NCBI RefSeq assembly: GCF_014138285.1
Contig: NZ_JACGXN010000004.1
Coordinates: 248,001 to 312,000 of the forward strand
Length of the DNA: 64,000 bases
From: Phyllobacterium myrsinacearum
GTDB taxonomy: Bacteria > Pseudomonadota > Alphaproteobacteria > Rhizobiales > Rhizobiaceae
Direction: 5' to 3'
Both the position numbers and the translations under genes were made by a program. This document shows positions 1-8,951 of the stretch, piece by piece; the stretch's first letter is position 1; every line of letters begins with the position of its first letter. The notes beneath the pieces are model-generated. The model did no database searches. It was not told the DNA's origin and saw only the letters and a list, made by a program, of their open reading frames with translations.

Positions 1-1
1 A

Positions 2-913
2 CGCACAGATTTCACAACCATCACAGGCAAGGCCGATAATGGTGCAAACAGCATGCTGTCGCGTAACCATAAGATTGTTGTTTATGGTCTCACCCTGCCA
101 TGGATGTGCTTCACAACCCTCATCTATGTGATGGTATTCTATGGTAGTGTCGTCAAGCTGTGGGGCCAGGATCACACCCTGACGCTGGCGCATTACAGGG
201 AAGCGTTCGAAATCGGCTGGTCCGATGGCGGTATCTGGTGGAAGGGCGCAGCGTGGGACTCATTCTGGACCACCATCAGTATCTCCGCCATTGCCGCTCC
301 GCTTACGGCCGGGCTTGGTCTTCTGACCGCGTGGCTTCTCGTACGGCAAAAATTTGCCGGCCGAAGCACATTTGAATTTCTCACTATGCTCAGCTTTGCC
401 GTTCCGGGAACGGTCGTCGGCGTCAGCTACATTCTCGCCTTCAACAATGCACCGATCGAGCTCACAGGCACCGGTACGATACTCGTTCTGTGTTTCATAT
501 TCCGCAATATGCCGGTTGGTGTTCGCGGCGGTGTAGCCGCCATGAAGCAGCTCGACAACAGTCTGGACGAAGCATCGCTGACCCTCGGTGCCAACAGCTT
601 CAAGACCTTGAGGCACGTGGTGCTACCCCTCATGCGTCCAGCCATCATTTCCGCCATCGCTTACAGCTTCATCCGAGCCATCACATCCGTCAGTGCGGTC
701 ATCTTTCTGGTCGGAACCGATCACAACATGGCAACAGCCTACATTATCGGACTGGTCGAAAACGGCAGCTACGGTCTGGCGATCGCCTATTCCACGGTGC
801 TCATCGTTGTCATGCTGGTGGTGGTCACAATTCTTCAGGTTGCATTCGGAAAGACGCGCCTGCGCCGGGAAGACAGGATTGGGCAGCAATTGTCTCGTCC
901 CGTTGTCGCCTAA
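2..913 (+). CDS. Iron-type ABC transporter permease, C-terminal half (5' end outside window)
   Basis: Inner-membrane permease of an Fe3+-type (FbpB/AfuB-like) ABC importer. The reading frame is open from base 2, so the gene begins upstream; the ATG at base 53 is internal. The visible 303 residues hold about six membrane segments and the BPD_transp_1 coupling-loop region (EASLTLGANSFKTLRHVVLP), where the EAA motif contacts the ATPase. Family members are usually about 550-700 residues with two fused six-helix halves, so this is probably the second half. The ATPase gene follows 23 bp downstream. Substrate is inferred from family resemblance only; the binding protein, which would decide it, lies outside the window. 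A polyamine or thiamine importer cannot be excluded. Confidence 0.8.
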   Translation, partial: RTDFTTITGKADNGANSMLSRNHKIVVYGLTLPWMCFTTLIYVMVFYGSVVKLWGQDHTLTLAHYREAFEIGWSDGGIWWKGAAWDSFWTTISISAIAAPLTAGLGLLTAWLLVRQKFAGRSTFEFLTMLSFAVPGTVVGVSYILAFNNAPIELTGTGTILVLCFIFRNMPVGVRGGVAAMKQLDNSLDEASLTLGANSFKTLRHVVLPLMRPAIISAIAYSFIRAITSVSAVIFLVGTDHNMATAYIIGLVENGSYGLAIAYSTVLIVVMLVVVTILQVAFGKTRLRREDRIGQQLSRPVVA

Positions 914-936
914 CTGAACTGAACGAGGACAGAAAA

Positions 937-2037
937 ATGAAGTTGGATACAAACTGGCAAGCCACCGAACAGACCAACATCAGTCTGAATGATGTTCGTG
1001 GCAGTATTGTTTTCAAGGACGTCGTCAAAAAGTACGGCGCGGTGCACGCCGTCGATGGCGTCGACCTTGAGATCGAACATGGTGAACTGGTGACGCTGCT
1101 TGGTCCGAGTGGTTGCGGCAAGACGACAACATTGCGCATGATCGCTGGTCTGGAATTACCAAGCACGGGAACAATATCGATCGGTGGAACGGACGTTTCC
1201 AGGCTGCCGGCGACGTACCGGAACGTCTCCATGGTGTTCCAGTCTTATGCCTTGTTTCCTCATCTGACGGTGCTGGACAATGTTGCCTACGGCCTGCGTA
1301 TGAGTGGAACGAAAATCTCTCAAGCAAGGGAAAAGGCTGAAGATGCACTGTCGATGGTGGGGCTTGCCGGTTTTGGAGCGCGTCTGCCCAGTGAATTGTC
1401 CGGGGGGCAGCAACAGCGTGTTGCTCTTGCCCGGGCGATTGTACTTGAACCAGAGGTATTGTTGCTGGACGAGCCATTGTCCAACCTGGATGCGAAACTG
1501 AGGCGGTATGTGCGCGAGGAGATCCGCGCCCTGCAGCAAAGGATAGGCGTTACTACCGTTTATGTCACCCATGACCAGGAGGAAGCGATGGCGGTGTCGG
1601 ATCGCATCATTGTCATGGAGCAGGGCAGGATTGCGCAGGCGGGTTCTCCGGCAGACCTGTATCACAGCCCGAAATCGGCATTCATTGCCAGTTTCATCGG
1701 CGAGGCCAATCTCATCCCCTGTGTGGCCGCGATCGCTGCTGACGGCAGCAGAATTGCCGAGATCAGCAACTACACATTTGCCGTACCCAAGAGCGAGGTA
1801 TCGCCGGGGGAAGCCACACTGGTTATTCGCCCGGCTGCGATTTCCTTCTCAGCGAATGCAGACGAAGGCATACCCAGCATGATCACGTCGGCCGCCTTTT
1901 TGGGTGATCGTGTCCTGTACAGTATCGAAACGCCCATCGGCCGACTGTTCTATGTCGAGTATACAGCGTCGATCCGGCACCCGGACAGAACCGAGGTCAA
2001 TATCACTCTCGATCCTGCGAAGTTGCATCTTGTTTAG
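937..2037 (+). CDS. ABC transporter ATP-binding protein (FbpC/PotA-like)
   Basis: Cytoplasmic ATPase energising the permease encoded just upstream. The 366-residue product has a Walker A motif GPSGCGKT at about residue 56, a signature LSGGQ at about 154, Walker B LLLDEP followed by the D-loop, and a switch His in YVTHDQEEA. The roughly 120 C-terminal residues form a TOBE-like domain, usual for iron, polyamine and sugar importers. The ATG at 937 has a purine-rich upstream stretch (gaggac). The next gene starts 1 bp after the stop, so the three genes are probably one operon. Transport direction (import) follows from the family; the substrate is not established by the sequence. Confidence 0.88.
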   Translation: MKLDTNWQATEQTNISLNDVRGSIVFKDVVKKYGAVHAVDGVDLEIEHGELVTLLGPSGCGKTTTLRMIAGLELPSTGTISIGGTDVSRLPATYRNVSMVFQSYALFPHLTVLDNVAYGLRMSGTKISQAREKAEDALSMVGLAGFGARLPSELSGGQQQRVALARAIVLEPEVLLLDEPLSNLDAKLRRYVREEIRALQQRIGVTTVYVTHDQEEAMAVSDRIIVMEQGRIAQAGSPADLYHSPKSAFIASFIGEANLIPCVAAIAADGSRIAEISNYTFAVPKSEVSPGEATLVIRPAAISFSANADEGIPSMITSAAFLGDRVLYSIETPIGRLFYVEYTASIRHPDRTEVNITLDPAKLHLV

Positions 2038-2038
2038 G

Positions 2039-2530
2039 ATGGCCAGCCTCAAAGCAAACTTTGATCACAAGAATCCGGAGGACGTGCCGGTGCGGGCGAT
2101 AAAGCGTGGGACAGCTGTCTTTGAAAGGCGTCTGAATATCTCCGCGCAGGCGGCTTTCGATACATGGACCCGTCCCATCGATCTGCATTTGCGGCGGGAT
2201 CGGGCGGGTAATCTGTTTTCCTATGTCGCCTTTGATTTCCGCGTTGATGGCGAGACTATCTTTGGCTTCGGAACACCGGAAGGCAGATGGTATCGCGCAA
2301 AACTGCGCTATGAGGAAATCGTCGATGGGAAGCGCATAACCTATGTTCTCACAATAAAATCCCGTCACAGGCTCGTGTATCTCGGCACAGTGACAATTTC
2401 ATTCAGGCAAACAGCCACTGGTTGTGTGCAGACCTATTCCGAACAAGGCACGAGCTTCGACAACGAACCTGTTCCCGACCACCTGCAATGGCACGCAGAA
2501 CGGCTATTTGGCAGGAATTTCTGGGTTTGA
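2039..2530 (+). CDS. SRPBCC-domain protein (AHSA1-like)
   Basis: A 163-residue protein with the order of features seen in START/SRPBCC AHSA1-like proteins: an N-terminal strand and FDTWT segment, a central GE-x-IFGFGTPEGRWYRAKLRY region, and a C-terminal TYSEQGTSFDN motif leading into the long closing helix. These proteins form a helix-grip hydrophobic pocket; most bacterial members have no known ligand. The start ATG lies 1 bp after the ATPase stop, so it is translationally linked to an iron-type importer, which is unusual company for this family. A role in handling the imported ligand is only a guess from position. Confidence 0.7.
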   Translation: MASLKANFDHKNPEDVPVRAIKRGTAVFERRLNISAQAAFDTWTRPIDLHLRRDRAGNLFSYVAFDFRVDGETIFGFGTPEGRWYRAKLRYEEIVDGKRITYVLTIKSRHRLVYLGTVTISFRQTATGCVQTYSEQGTSFDNEPVPDHLQWHAERLFGRNFWV

Positions 2531-2612
2531 ACCAATATGTGAAGTTCTGTGAGAAGGGGCACCGATGCCGCAACGGCTGTAAGTTTTGTAATCAAAAAGT
2601 CTCGGACTTTTA

Positions 2613-2641
2613 TCACAAACAACTCACAATATTTTATCACA
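2613..2641 (+). promoter_or_regulatory. TCACA direct repeats upstream of the giant gene
   Basis: Three TCACA units start at 2613, 2624 and 2637. The first two are spaced exactly 11 bp, one helical turn, and the second lies in the octamer ACTCACAA (2622-2629). They sit about 90-120 bp before the preferred ATG at 2732 and point toward it. The same 11-bp pair, again oriented toward its gene, lies upstream of sctC1 (19542-19557). Such tandem half-sites are typical of OmpR-type or other head-to-tail dimer regulators. The regulator is unknown. Confidence 0.45.
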
Positions 2642-2731
2642 TGATGTATGAACGACAATGAGCATCCTGCGGCCAGCTTTCACGGCCGCCAAGCAGAGCA
2701 ACTGGGCTTTGCCCGAGACAAAGGTGATTTC

Positions 2732-5700
2732 ATGTTTGGTCCCGATGGTATTTCGTTTGCAAAATTCTTTCGCGATATTGAGATCATGAGGCAAAACGCG
2801 ATTGCAGCTGCAGCTGCAGCCGCAAAACCCACCTATACGGCCAGTAAGGGTCAAACACCGCAGATAATTGCCAAGTCACTGGGTCATCGCGACGGCGGGC
2901 AGGCGATAGCCAAAGCCAATGGATTGCGCGTGGACCAGGCAATCGAACCGGGCATCGTTCTTGTTATTCCCAAAATTGACCCCATAGCCGATCCTGCAGA
3001 GACTAATTTCAAGAAAGCTGTTGCAACACAAAAGGATGCAGCACCTGCCGTTGACCCCAAATTGATTGCGGAGGACGTAAAGGGCGGCAAATCGATCGAG
3101 CAGATTGCTGCGGAACGCAAGATGAAAACTTCGGATGTGACTGCTGGGATTGAGGCGTCGGGTCTGCAGATCAAGACGACAGATGCCAACAGCGATGTCA
3201 AGACGACCGAGATCATTGATAAGGGAACCAGCAAGGTTGTTGCCACGTATTATGAAGATTACCAGCATGGTGGAACAACATCGAAGATTGCTGATGCCGA
3301 CGGGAAAGAAGTGACTCAAGTTCAGTATGGCGACGGTACGAGCAGCCGCACTGTCAGCGATACGAAGACCGGCGAAACCACGACCCGCGTCGAGGACCCC
3401 AAGTCGGGCAAGGTGACAGAAACCGTTGTCGACAAGGACAAGCGATTAAAGCAAACCATCACCGAGAAAAGCGGTAATGAAACCCGTAAAACGGAGAAGC
3501 TTTCATTCAATGGCTATACGCTGACCACAGCGCCGGATGGCACCGCGACCCTCTTGCGGGATGCCGACGGTATAAAGATCGCCATAAAACCCAAAACGCC
3601 GGAAGCGTCGCTTGCCAGGACCTTGTTCGATGTCAATTCAAAGAGCAGCGATCCGGCAGAAGCGAAAGAAGGTGAGGTTGTAAAGACCACCATCGACGCC
3701 ATGCTGTTGGGGCAAAATTATCAGGAACTCGATGTAGCGGCTCAGGCCAAAGCCAAAGAGACGAAGGCGGCAATCGACAAATACGGGGCAGGGCAAACAA
3801 CCACGCCCACGCAACCCAAAGCTCCATCGGGTAAAGCCTGGGTTCAGGTTGGCGAACTCTGGGTTGATCCTGAGGTCGCCAAGGCCATGGCCGCAGAAAA
3901 CACTGCGGGCGCCAAGCTGATTGAAACCTCTTCAAAGATCAAACAGGCGAATGACCAATTGAATGTCTACGCGCTTGATCCAGCTTATAAATCAGCGATG
4001 AACGGCGCGGCGAAGATTCTTGATAAATCCTTGGCACCGCATGATTTGCGCTGGGATCGCCCGGAAGGCACAGGGACACTTGATGAAGCGCGGCAACGGC
4101 TTGCTGCCACTGACAAGCAGGTGACAACGGCCAGTACGACGGCGAAGGAGTATGCTGAGGCTGAAAGGCTTACCGGCGAAGCGATTGCCAAGCAGGAGCA
4201 ACTGCCGCCGCCCGTCGATAAAAATGCTCAGGTTATTACGTCTCCATCATCAACTTATGATCCGGAAACGGCCTCGATTGAGTGGAATGCCAAAAATGCC
4301 GAAGTGAATGATCTGTTTGCCAAAGCCAATACGCATACGGCCAACGGTGACAAAGCCTTCGCTGATTATCTGGTTGGTATGAGGCAGGAGAATTTCGACG
4401 CTACAAAACCTGGTACGAAGGAAAATACGGAAGCCAAGCAACTGCTTGATCAGGCACTGTCCCAACAGGAAAAGGCGGGAAAGAACGTGGATGCCGCGGG
4501 AGTTTATCAAAACTACCACGACGCCTACAAGACTGCGGCGGACCTGCAAGTAAAGGGTCAGGGAATAAAGCAGAAAATAATAGCGGAAGACCGCAAAAAG
4601 AACCCTGATCGCTATGACTGGAGCATAAAGAACAGCACCTATGGTGGCGATTATCTCGGCAAGATAACGGAACAGAAGGTTGTCGAGGATCCAAAAGACA
4701 ATCAGCTTTATGTCGAGACGACCTATGAGCATGGTGGCACGAAACGCATCCAGCTCACATTTGCCCGTACGGACAAGAATGTACGTGGCGAATTCAAAGA
4801 TCGCGAACTCAACCAGCAATGGCAATCGCTGCTCGACGGCCCTGAGGGGCAGTGCGGCCTGGGTGGTCTCAGAAGTGCCCAAAATACGGTTATTTCGGCC
4901 GGAGAACAAATCAAACAGCTCCAGATCAACGATCTTGATCTTCAGATCAAGGATCTGGACAAAGCCATTCCCGACCTGAAAAAAGCACGCGACGACGCTG
5001 TTACGACGTACGGAGCGGGCACTCCCGAAAAGCCTGGCAACGGACAGCCCGACGGTTCAAAACCCGGTTCTGTGCCTCCCGGTCAAAAAGGAACCAGCCC
5101 ATCGGGAACAACTACAGAACCGGTTCGTGTTCAAATGAACGGGCAATGGATGTGGGTGCATCCGGAGGTTGCCAATGCTCAGCTTGCGCTGGATACCGCC
5201 ACAAATCAGAAGCAATCAGCCGAGCGCGCCCGCGACGAGGCCAAGGCCGCACGCAATCGTCTGAATTTTGCCTTGACCCAACCGATCAAACTCATGGTTG
5301 ACGAGGGTTCCGACTCCTATGGCAAGAATACGGAATATGCCTATCTGGACAAGCGCCGCGACGAGGCCCTCGGCGAGTATAAACTCAAGTTCAACGATCT
5401 TTACAAGGCCGGTTATACAAATGATTTCAAAGGTATAAAGACCGATGATGAACTTGACACTACGGTTGCGAAGGCATTGGGCCTGAACGCTGGTCAGGAT
5501 GCTGAAACCCTGGGAAAAGTCACCGGAGAAATTCATGATATCGCCGGAGATGATGTCCAGTACAAGATTGTCCCGATGTTCCATGTCGATCAGGATCAGG
5601 GCGCACAACAGACGGCTTTGATCGCTGTCAAGGAAGGCGGCGGCAAGGTCTATTATGTCGACGTAACCGGCAAGAAATTTGATAGTCTGAAAGACTTTCA

Positions 5701-8700
5701 GGATAACAATACCCAGTTCGGTGAAGGGGGAAAGCTTGTCGTTCCGCGCAGTCTCGATATGCGGCAAGGGCCTGATTCAACCATTCCGCTCGAAGTTGTC
5801 AGTGCGCGCAACTTTACAGTTGCAGAGAAGATAATAGATCCAGTTGTCGGAACGATCACCACCGTTGCAACAGTTGCATCCTTCATTCCGCCCTTTGCCC
5901 CTGTTGCAGCGCCCATCGCCATGGGCGGCGGCGCTTATCTCGGCGGAAGGGCAGTGGCCCGGCAGATCAATCACCTCGAGCATGGCGGCGAATGGGGGGA
6001 CAAGGAATCCTGGATGAATGTGGGATCTGCCGCCAGTTCGTTCATACCGATGGCGGCAGGCGGATTGCGAACCCTTGGCATGTTCCGTACGATCTCGGAC
6101 ATGTCGGCAGTACAGGCATTCAGAGGCAGTATGGGCGCTCTGAAGTCGAATTCACCCATGGCTTTGAAGGCCGCCGAGTATATGAGCAATGGCGGGAAAT
6201 TGAACCGTGCGGCACGGGGAATGGATTGGTCGTCTCTCAGTATCGGCGTTCCCATGACCGTCGTGTCGGTACATGATATTGCCTCCGGCAACCTGAAGGG
6301 GCTTGATCTTTTCAATGCGGTTACAGGCGTTGCCACGGGCGTTGTCGGAACGGGATTCGGCGTACGCGGTCTCTTGATGACACGACCAAACAAAGGCAGT
6401 TCGGAGGAGGGGAACGCCAATCCGGTGGCACATCCCTTCGGCGATATCGGAAACGTTGGCAATAGCCATGTATCGGGCCTGTGGGATGGATCGCCGCAAC
6501 CGCTGTACGATGTTCCCGGCTTCGCCAATCCTCTCAATGCAAATCCCCTGCATGCCGGGAGCGATCCAAGCGATATCATCGGTTCGATCTCGTATAGCAA
6601 ACCGAAGATCACTGCCCACACGACGCCCGAACAAATGGAATCTCTGCTTCCCGGGCAGGTTGCCCGGCTGGAGCCGAGCGACTTTGAAAGGCTGACGCCT
6701 GATCAGGCTGGTGCTATCCGAAAGCGTGTCCGAGACGGCCTGAACGACGAGCAGCTGGCGGCGCTCGAAATTGCCAAACAGGGAGGGAGCCAAGGTACTG
6801 CGGGACCCAAACAGACTGTCGCGAACCCTGAAAGCCCGCCAGCCAGCACGACTAAAGCCGCGCCGCCGGATGGTGCTTCCAAGCCCGTCATTACGCTCCT
6901 GACCAAGCCCAAAGAAATCAGGAAACTGTCCGACGAAGACGTTGCGCAGTTGAGCCTCACGGATATTGCGGGCCTGCGCCGCAGGCAGGCAAAAGCAGTG
7001 AGCCCTGACAAGCTGGAAACCGACGAGCAACTCTCGGCACTGCTCTACGCGCGGCGGCGTCGCGGTGCGAACGAAAAGAGACGCGAGTTCCTCGATATCA
7101 TGGGTGAGCGCAAACCACCGCAACTCAATACAGGGGCGATCAAAGCTGGCGTTGTCGGTGTGAATGCTGGAGGACACGTGCTCAAGCAAACGCTGGGCTT
7201 CTCGGGCGTCTCCACCGTCCTCGGTGGATCTTCATCCGCGGTCATTCTCGCTGTTCGCTCCAACGGTTCAAAACTGGCCTGGTGGTCCAACAATCACGGG
7301 GTGCAGCGGGCCTTTGGCCACGCCATGCTCGGAAATGAACCACGTGCCATCAAGAAGGCGGAAAGCTTGCTGCGAAAGAACGGCATCACAGGAACCGCCA
7401 AGCCGTCGGAGGCTCAGAGGGAAGCGCTTATCAGTACACTCAAGGAAGTCGCAGTACTGGGCAAGGCATACAAAACCGCACGCGATAACGTTGCGGAAGG
7501 CGACCTGTCGCTTCTGCCCAATCCCAACACCGACAAGTTGCCGCGCCCCGGTATTGCCGAACAAAAGACACTCCAGAAAATGGATGAGCTGGTCGACTAC
7601 GACGTGGATACGTTTGTTGACCCTAACGACGTAGCAGTGGCGCAGCGGAAGATCCAGAATCTGATGTCGGAGGATCCCGCTGCCTTCAGCCAAGCCTACG
7701 AAAGTTATGCCCGTACCGAAGAGGCCCGCAAAGCCTATGATGCTCTTTACGGGAAACTTCTTGAAAAATTCAAGTATGAGACCAACACGGAAAAAGCGGA
7801 AAACTTGACGGGCAAGGACAAGGAAAAGTTCTTGCGGAAAGAAAGCAAGTACGAAGGTACGATCGACTGGAAGCAAGCTGAAAAGCTGGTCAGCAGCTCA
7901 ATGTCCCCGGAAACCCATCTTGGTTTTGCCTTTAAAGCCGGTGCCTTGGCTGCGCCAGTGAATGCTTTGGCTGCAATCATGCTGAGCAAACATTCGGGCG
8001 ACATGAACTGGGTCCAATGGGTTGGCCAGGACGGCGGCAATCTGCTGCGTGCGCTGCCCGCTGTTCTCATCCAGACGGCATATCTCAAAGCCGTGCAGAA
8101 TCTTGCGGATATCAAGATGGCGAAAGGCCCGATGACTCCGGAAAAGCAATCCAAGATAAAGGAACTGGATACTAAAAAAGACGACATGAACTTCGAGAGC
8201 GACAAGACAGCCTGGAAGTACAGCCTGCCAGGTTTCATGTTGCTCGGCGGTGTTGCCGCGACTATGCCTGAAGGCGGGTTGAAGGCAGGACTTTATGGCC
8301 TGCAGGCCCTCGGCGGGCTGACGTGGTATGTGGCCCAGCGTCCGCCATCATGGTGGCCGAAAATGTCCAGTGGCGTGAACGAAGGAATGCGCGCTCTCGG
8401 CATCGCAACCAGCCTGGGTGTCCCGCTGTATATCCTGATTGATTCTCTCCTGGCAGACAGCAAGGACAAGAGCAAGGACAAGTCCAATCTGGATAAACTG
8501 GTCGAATTGTCGACCTGGGCCTTCACCGACAAACAGCCATTGGACCCGGATCCCGCGCTCAGGAATACTTCGTCGTCACGTCCGATAGTGCTGCAGCCAT
8601 CCACGGGTGGTTCAACGCCAGCGGAGATTACCCCGACTGCACGCGAAGGATTGAAGCCGATCAACTTCAGCATGCAGACCGGATCGGGCACCGTTGAGGA

Positions 8701-8899
8701 TGAACTGAGCTTTCACTTGCGGCGTGCGCAGGTGATGCTCGATCCTGCCTATGCAGGCACGAAGGAGAGGGCGCAATACGAAGCGGCAGGATCCAGCAAC
8801 TCGGTATTTGCCTGGGAGAATATGCGCAGCTCGGCCATGAATATGGTAAGCCTTTTGGCTGCAGATACCAGAAAGAACGATATGGCTCTCTCTGCCTGA
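2732..8899 (+). CDS. Giant LysM-like, repeat-containing protein; candidate T3SS substrate
   Basis: A product of about 2055 residues with no recognised full-length family. I prefer the ATG at 2732 because AAGGTGA lies 5-6 bp before it; an in-frame ATG at 2648 has no visible ribosome site. Visible parts: an alanine run, then a LysM-like segment at about residues 33-82; two HGGT-containing strand regions (His179 and His667); two copies of a module with YGAG (351, 760) followed by PSG and WV[D/H]PEVA (377, 808); a hydrophobic Ala/Gly/Pro-rich stretch at about 1038-1072; two copies of a leucine-patterned helical segment (about 1303-1342 and 1387-1422); and hydrophobic segments at about 1730-1752, 1830-1867 and 1890-1909. 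No Sec signal is seen and I find only one cysteine. Location beside a T3SS and shared promoter repeats suggest a secreted effector or translocon-like protein; this is inference. Confidence 0.7.
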   Translation: MFGPDGISFAKFFRDIEIMRQNAIAAAAAAAKPTYTASKGQTPQIIAKSLGHRDGGQAIAKANGLRVDQAIEPGIVLVIPKIDPIADPAETNFKKAVATQKDAAPAVDPKLIAEDVKGGKSIEQIAAERKMKTSDVTAGIEASGLQIKTTDANSDVKTTEIIDKGTSKVVATYYEDYQHGGTTSKIADADGKEVTQVQYGDGTSSRTVSDTKTGETTTRVEDPKSGKVTETVVDKDKRLKQTITEKSGNETRKTEKLSFNGYTLTTAPDGTATLLRDADGIKIAIKPKTPEASLARTLFDVNSKSSDPAEAKEGEVVKTTIDAMLLGQNYQELDVAAQAKAKETKAAIDKYGAGQTTTPTQPKAPSGKAWVQVGELWVDPEVAKAMAAENTAGAKLIETSSKIKQANDQLNVYALDPAYKSAMNGAAKILDKSLAPHDLRWDRPEGTGTLDEARQRLAATDKQVTTASTTAKEYAEAERLTGEAIAKQEQLPPPVDKNAQVITSPSSTYDPETASIEWNAKNAEVNDLFAKANTHTANGDKAFADYLVGMRQENFDATKPGTKENTEAKQLLDQALSQQEKAGKNVDAAGVYQNYHDAYKTAADLQVKGQGIKQKIIAEDRKKNPDRYDWSIKNSTYGGDYLGKITEQKVVEDPKDNQLYVETTYEHGGTKRIQLTFARTDKNVRGEFKDRELNQQWQSLLDGPEGQCGLGGLRSAQNTVISAGEQIKQLQINDLDLQIKDLDKAIPDLKKARDDAVTTYGAGTPEKPGNGQPDGSKPGSVPPGQKGTSPSGTTTEPVRVQMNGQWMWVHPEVANAQLALDTATNQKQSAERARDEAKAARNRLNFALTQPIKLMVDEGSDSYGKNTEYAYLDKRRDEALGEYKLKFNDLYKAGYTNDFKGIKTDDELDTTVAKALGLNAGQDAETLGKVTGEIHDIAGDDVQYKIVPMFHVDQDQGAQQTALIAVKEGGGKVYYVDVTGKKFDSLKDFQDNNTQFGEGGKLVVPRSLDMRQGPDSTIPLEVVSARNFTVAEKIIDPVVGTITTVATVASFIPPFAPVAAPIAMGGGAYLGGRAVARQINHLEHGGEWGDKESWMNVGSAASSFIPMAAGGLRTLGMFRTISDMSAVQAFRGSMGALKSNSPMALKAAEYMSNGGKLNRAARGMDWSSLSIGVPMTVVSVHDIASGNLKGLDLFNAVTGVATGVVGTGFGVRGLLMTRPNKGSSEEGNANPVAHPFGDIGNVGNSHVSGLWDGSPQPLYDVPGFANPLNANPLHAGSDPSDIIGSISYSKPKITAHTTPEQMESLLPGQVARLEPSDFERLTPDQAGAIRKRVRDGLNDEQLAALEIAKQGGSQGTAGPKQTVANPESPPASTTKAAPPDGASKPVITLLTKPKEIRKLSDEDVAQLSLTDIAGLRRRQAKAVSPDKLETDEQLSALLYARRRRGANEKRREFLDIMGERKPPQLNTGAIKAGVVGVNAGGHVLKQTLGFSGVSTVLGGSSSAVILAVRSNGSKLAWWSNNHGVQRAFGHAMLGNEPRAIKKAESLLRKNGITGTAKPSEAQREALISTLKEVAVLGKAYKTARDNVAEGDLSLLPNPNTDKLPRPGIAEQKTLQKMDELVDYDVDTFVDPNDVAVAQRKIQNLMSEDPAAFSQAYESYARTEEARKAYDALYGKLLEKFKYETNTEKAENLTGKDKEKFLRKESKYEGTIDWKQAEKLVSSSMSPETHLGFAFKAGALAAPVNALAAIMLSKHSGDMNWVQWVGQDGGNLLRALPAVLIQTAYLKAVQNLADIKMAKGPMTPEKQSKIKELDTKKDDMNFESDKTAWKYSLPGFMLLGGVAATMPEGGLKAGLYGLQALGGLTWYVAQRPPSWWPKMSSGVNEGMRALGIATSLGVPLYILIDSLLADSKDKSKDKSNLDKLVELSTWAFTDKQPLDPDPALRNTSSSRPIVLQPSTGGSTPAEITPTAREGLKPINFSMQTGSGTVEDELSFHLRRAQVMLDPAYAGTKERAQYEAAGSSNSVFAWENMRSSAMNMVSLLAADTRKNDMALSA

Positions 8900-8920
8900 T
8901 CAGGCATGCCAGCGACTTAT

Positions 8921-8951
8921 AAGTTCAAGCAGATTTACCCTGCTTGAACTT
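8921..8951. terminator. Inverted repeat between convergent genes
   Basis: A perfect 12-bp inverted repeat (AAGTTCAAGCAG, 7-base loop, CTGCTTGAACTT) lies 21 bp after the stop of the giant gene and overlaps the last codons of the converging XRE regulator. No long T run follows on either strand, so it is a weak candidate for a bidirectional terminator. Confidence 0.5.

Noticed and set aside
490-936. Long reading frame preceding the ATPase gene
   Set aside because: It is antiphase to the permease gene; the ATPase begins at ATG 937 with normal family N-terminus.
825-1665. Long minus-strand frames across the ATPase gene
   Set aside because: Shadow frames of a well-conserved gene; no family features.
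2648-2731. Upstream in-frame ATG giving 28 more residues to the giant protein
   Set aside because: No ribosome site is visible and the TCACA repeats would overlap its leader; ATG 2732 has AAGGTGA at ideal spacing.
4250-4909. 219-residue minus-strand frame in the giant gene
   Set aside because: Hydrophobic nonsense sequence without ribosome site; antisense shadow.
8459-8482. Two tandem copies of a 12-bp AGCAAGGACAAG unit
   Set aside because: In frame in the giant gene (SKDK repeated); low-complexity coding repeat, not a mobile or CRISPR repeat.
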